Program-made: the position numbers and the translations under genes
Part shown: positions 7,830 to 7,912 of the stretch, in pieces
How the letters are laid out: each line of letters opens with the position of its first letter
Position numbering within the stretch: the first letter of the stretch is position 1
From: Desulfarculus sp.
GTDB taxonomy: Bacteria; Desulfobacterota; Desulfarculia; Desulfarculales; Desulfarculaceae
Assembly (NCBI GenBank): GCA_020216625.1
Contig: JAIUYB010000081.1
Span: forward strand, 1 to 7,912
Reading direction: 5' to 3'
Length of the DNA stretch: 7,912 nucleotides
The notes under the pieces: model-generated
The model's input: only the letters and a program-made list of their open reading frames with translations
Database searches by the model: none
Told to the model about the DNA's origin: nothing

Positions 7830-7912
7830 AATCCGCCGCCTTGGCCATAGCCCTGACATAACGCGGAGTTGGTCCGGGTATCGGCCGCAAGACCACGTTG
7901 CATTGTGTTACA

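Larger units (their letters stand above)
7790..7912 (-). other. Upstream intergenic/regulatory region of the operon
   Basis: This 123-base stretch holds the candidate sigma-54 element and the first ribosome site; no coding region with recognisable product was found. Further upstream on the minus strand are two TGYAAC hexamers spaced by 10 bases (7907-7912 and 7897-7902) and a small inverted repeat CCG-N5-CGG (7874-7884) about 70-80 bases before the inferred transcript start. These are weak candidates for activator-binding sites. Confidence 0.45.

Noticed and set aside
7690..7896. Short minus-strand frame spanning the promoter region
   Set aside because: It overlaps the N-terminus of the first kinase in another frame, lacks a recognisable product, and would run through the candidate promoter and ribosome site.

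Overview
The window is a GC-rich bacterial segment with five protein-coding genes, all read on the minus strand (right to left) and packed with 2 to 43 bases between them. It looks like one operon for signal transduction plus anion transport. The high GC, the NtrC-type activator paired with a histidine kinase, and a SulP transporter beside a cytidylate-kinase-like/receiver protein suggest a high-GC deltaproteobacterium (Desulfobacterota-like). That placement is an inference from gene content and protein style; there is no rRNA or other phylogenetic marker in the window.

Layout in transcription order: (a) 7912-7790, the upstream region, with a near-consensus sigma-54 (-24/-12) element about 12 bases before the inferred transcript start; (b) 7789-6359, a membrane histidine kinase with a short helical periplasmic sensor, HAMP, HisKA and HATPase, apparently starting at TTG; (c) 6354-4999, an NtrC-family response regulator (receiver, AAA+ sigma-54 activator, Fis-type HTH); (d) a 43-base gap holding a GC-rich 9-bp hairpin; (e) 4955-2796, a SulP/SLC26 anion transporter with a C-terminal STAS domain and an unusual insertion of about 140 residues, partly coiled coil, predicted to lie in the periplasm; (f) 2793-1570, a three-part protein with a degenerate cytidylate-kinase-like domain, a middle region resembling a BON domain, and a C-terminal receiver; (g) 1548 to the left edge, a second membrane histidine kinase with a large periplasmic dCACHE-like sensor, cut off by the window edge within its ATPase domain.

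How they may work together (inference): the first kinase and the NtrC-type regulator form a standard pair that could activate the operon's own sigma-54-like promoter. The second kinase has no dedicated DNA-binding partner in the window. Its natural candidate partner is the receiver on the kinase-like fusion, which is translationally coupled to the transporter. This suggests a branch that senses something outside the cell and adjusts the SulP transporter or a nucleotide-linked process after translation. The transported anion (sulfate, bicarbonate, a dicarboxylate or another) cannot be read from the sequence.

No tRNA, rRNA, CRISPR array, insertion sequence or integrase was seen. Long open frames on the plus strand are antisense shadows caused by high GC.
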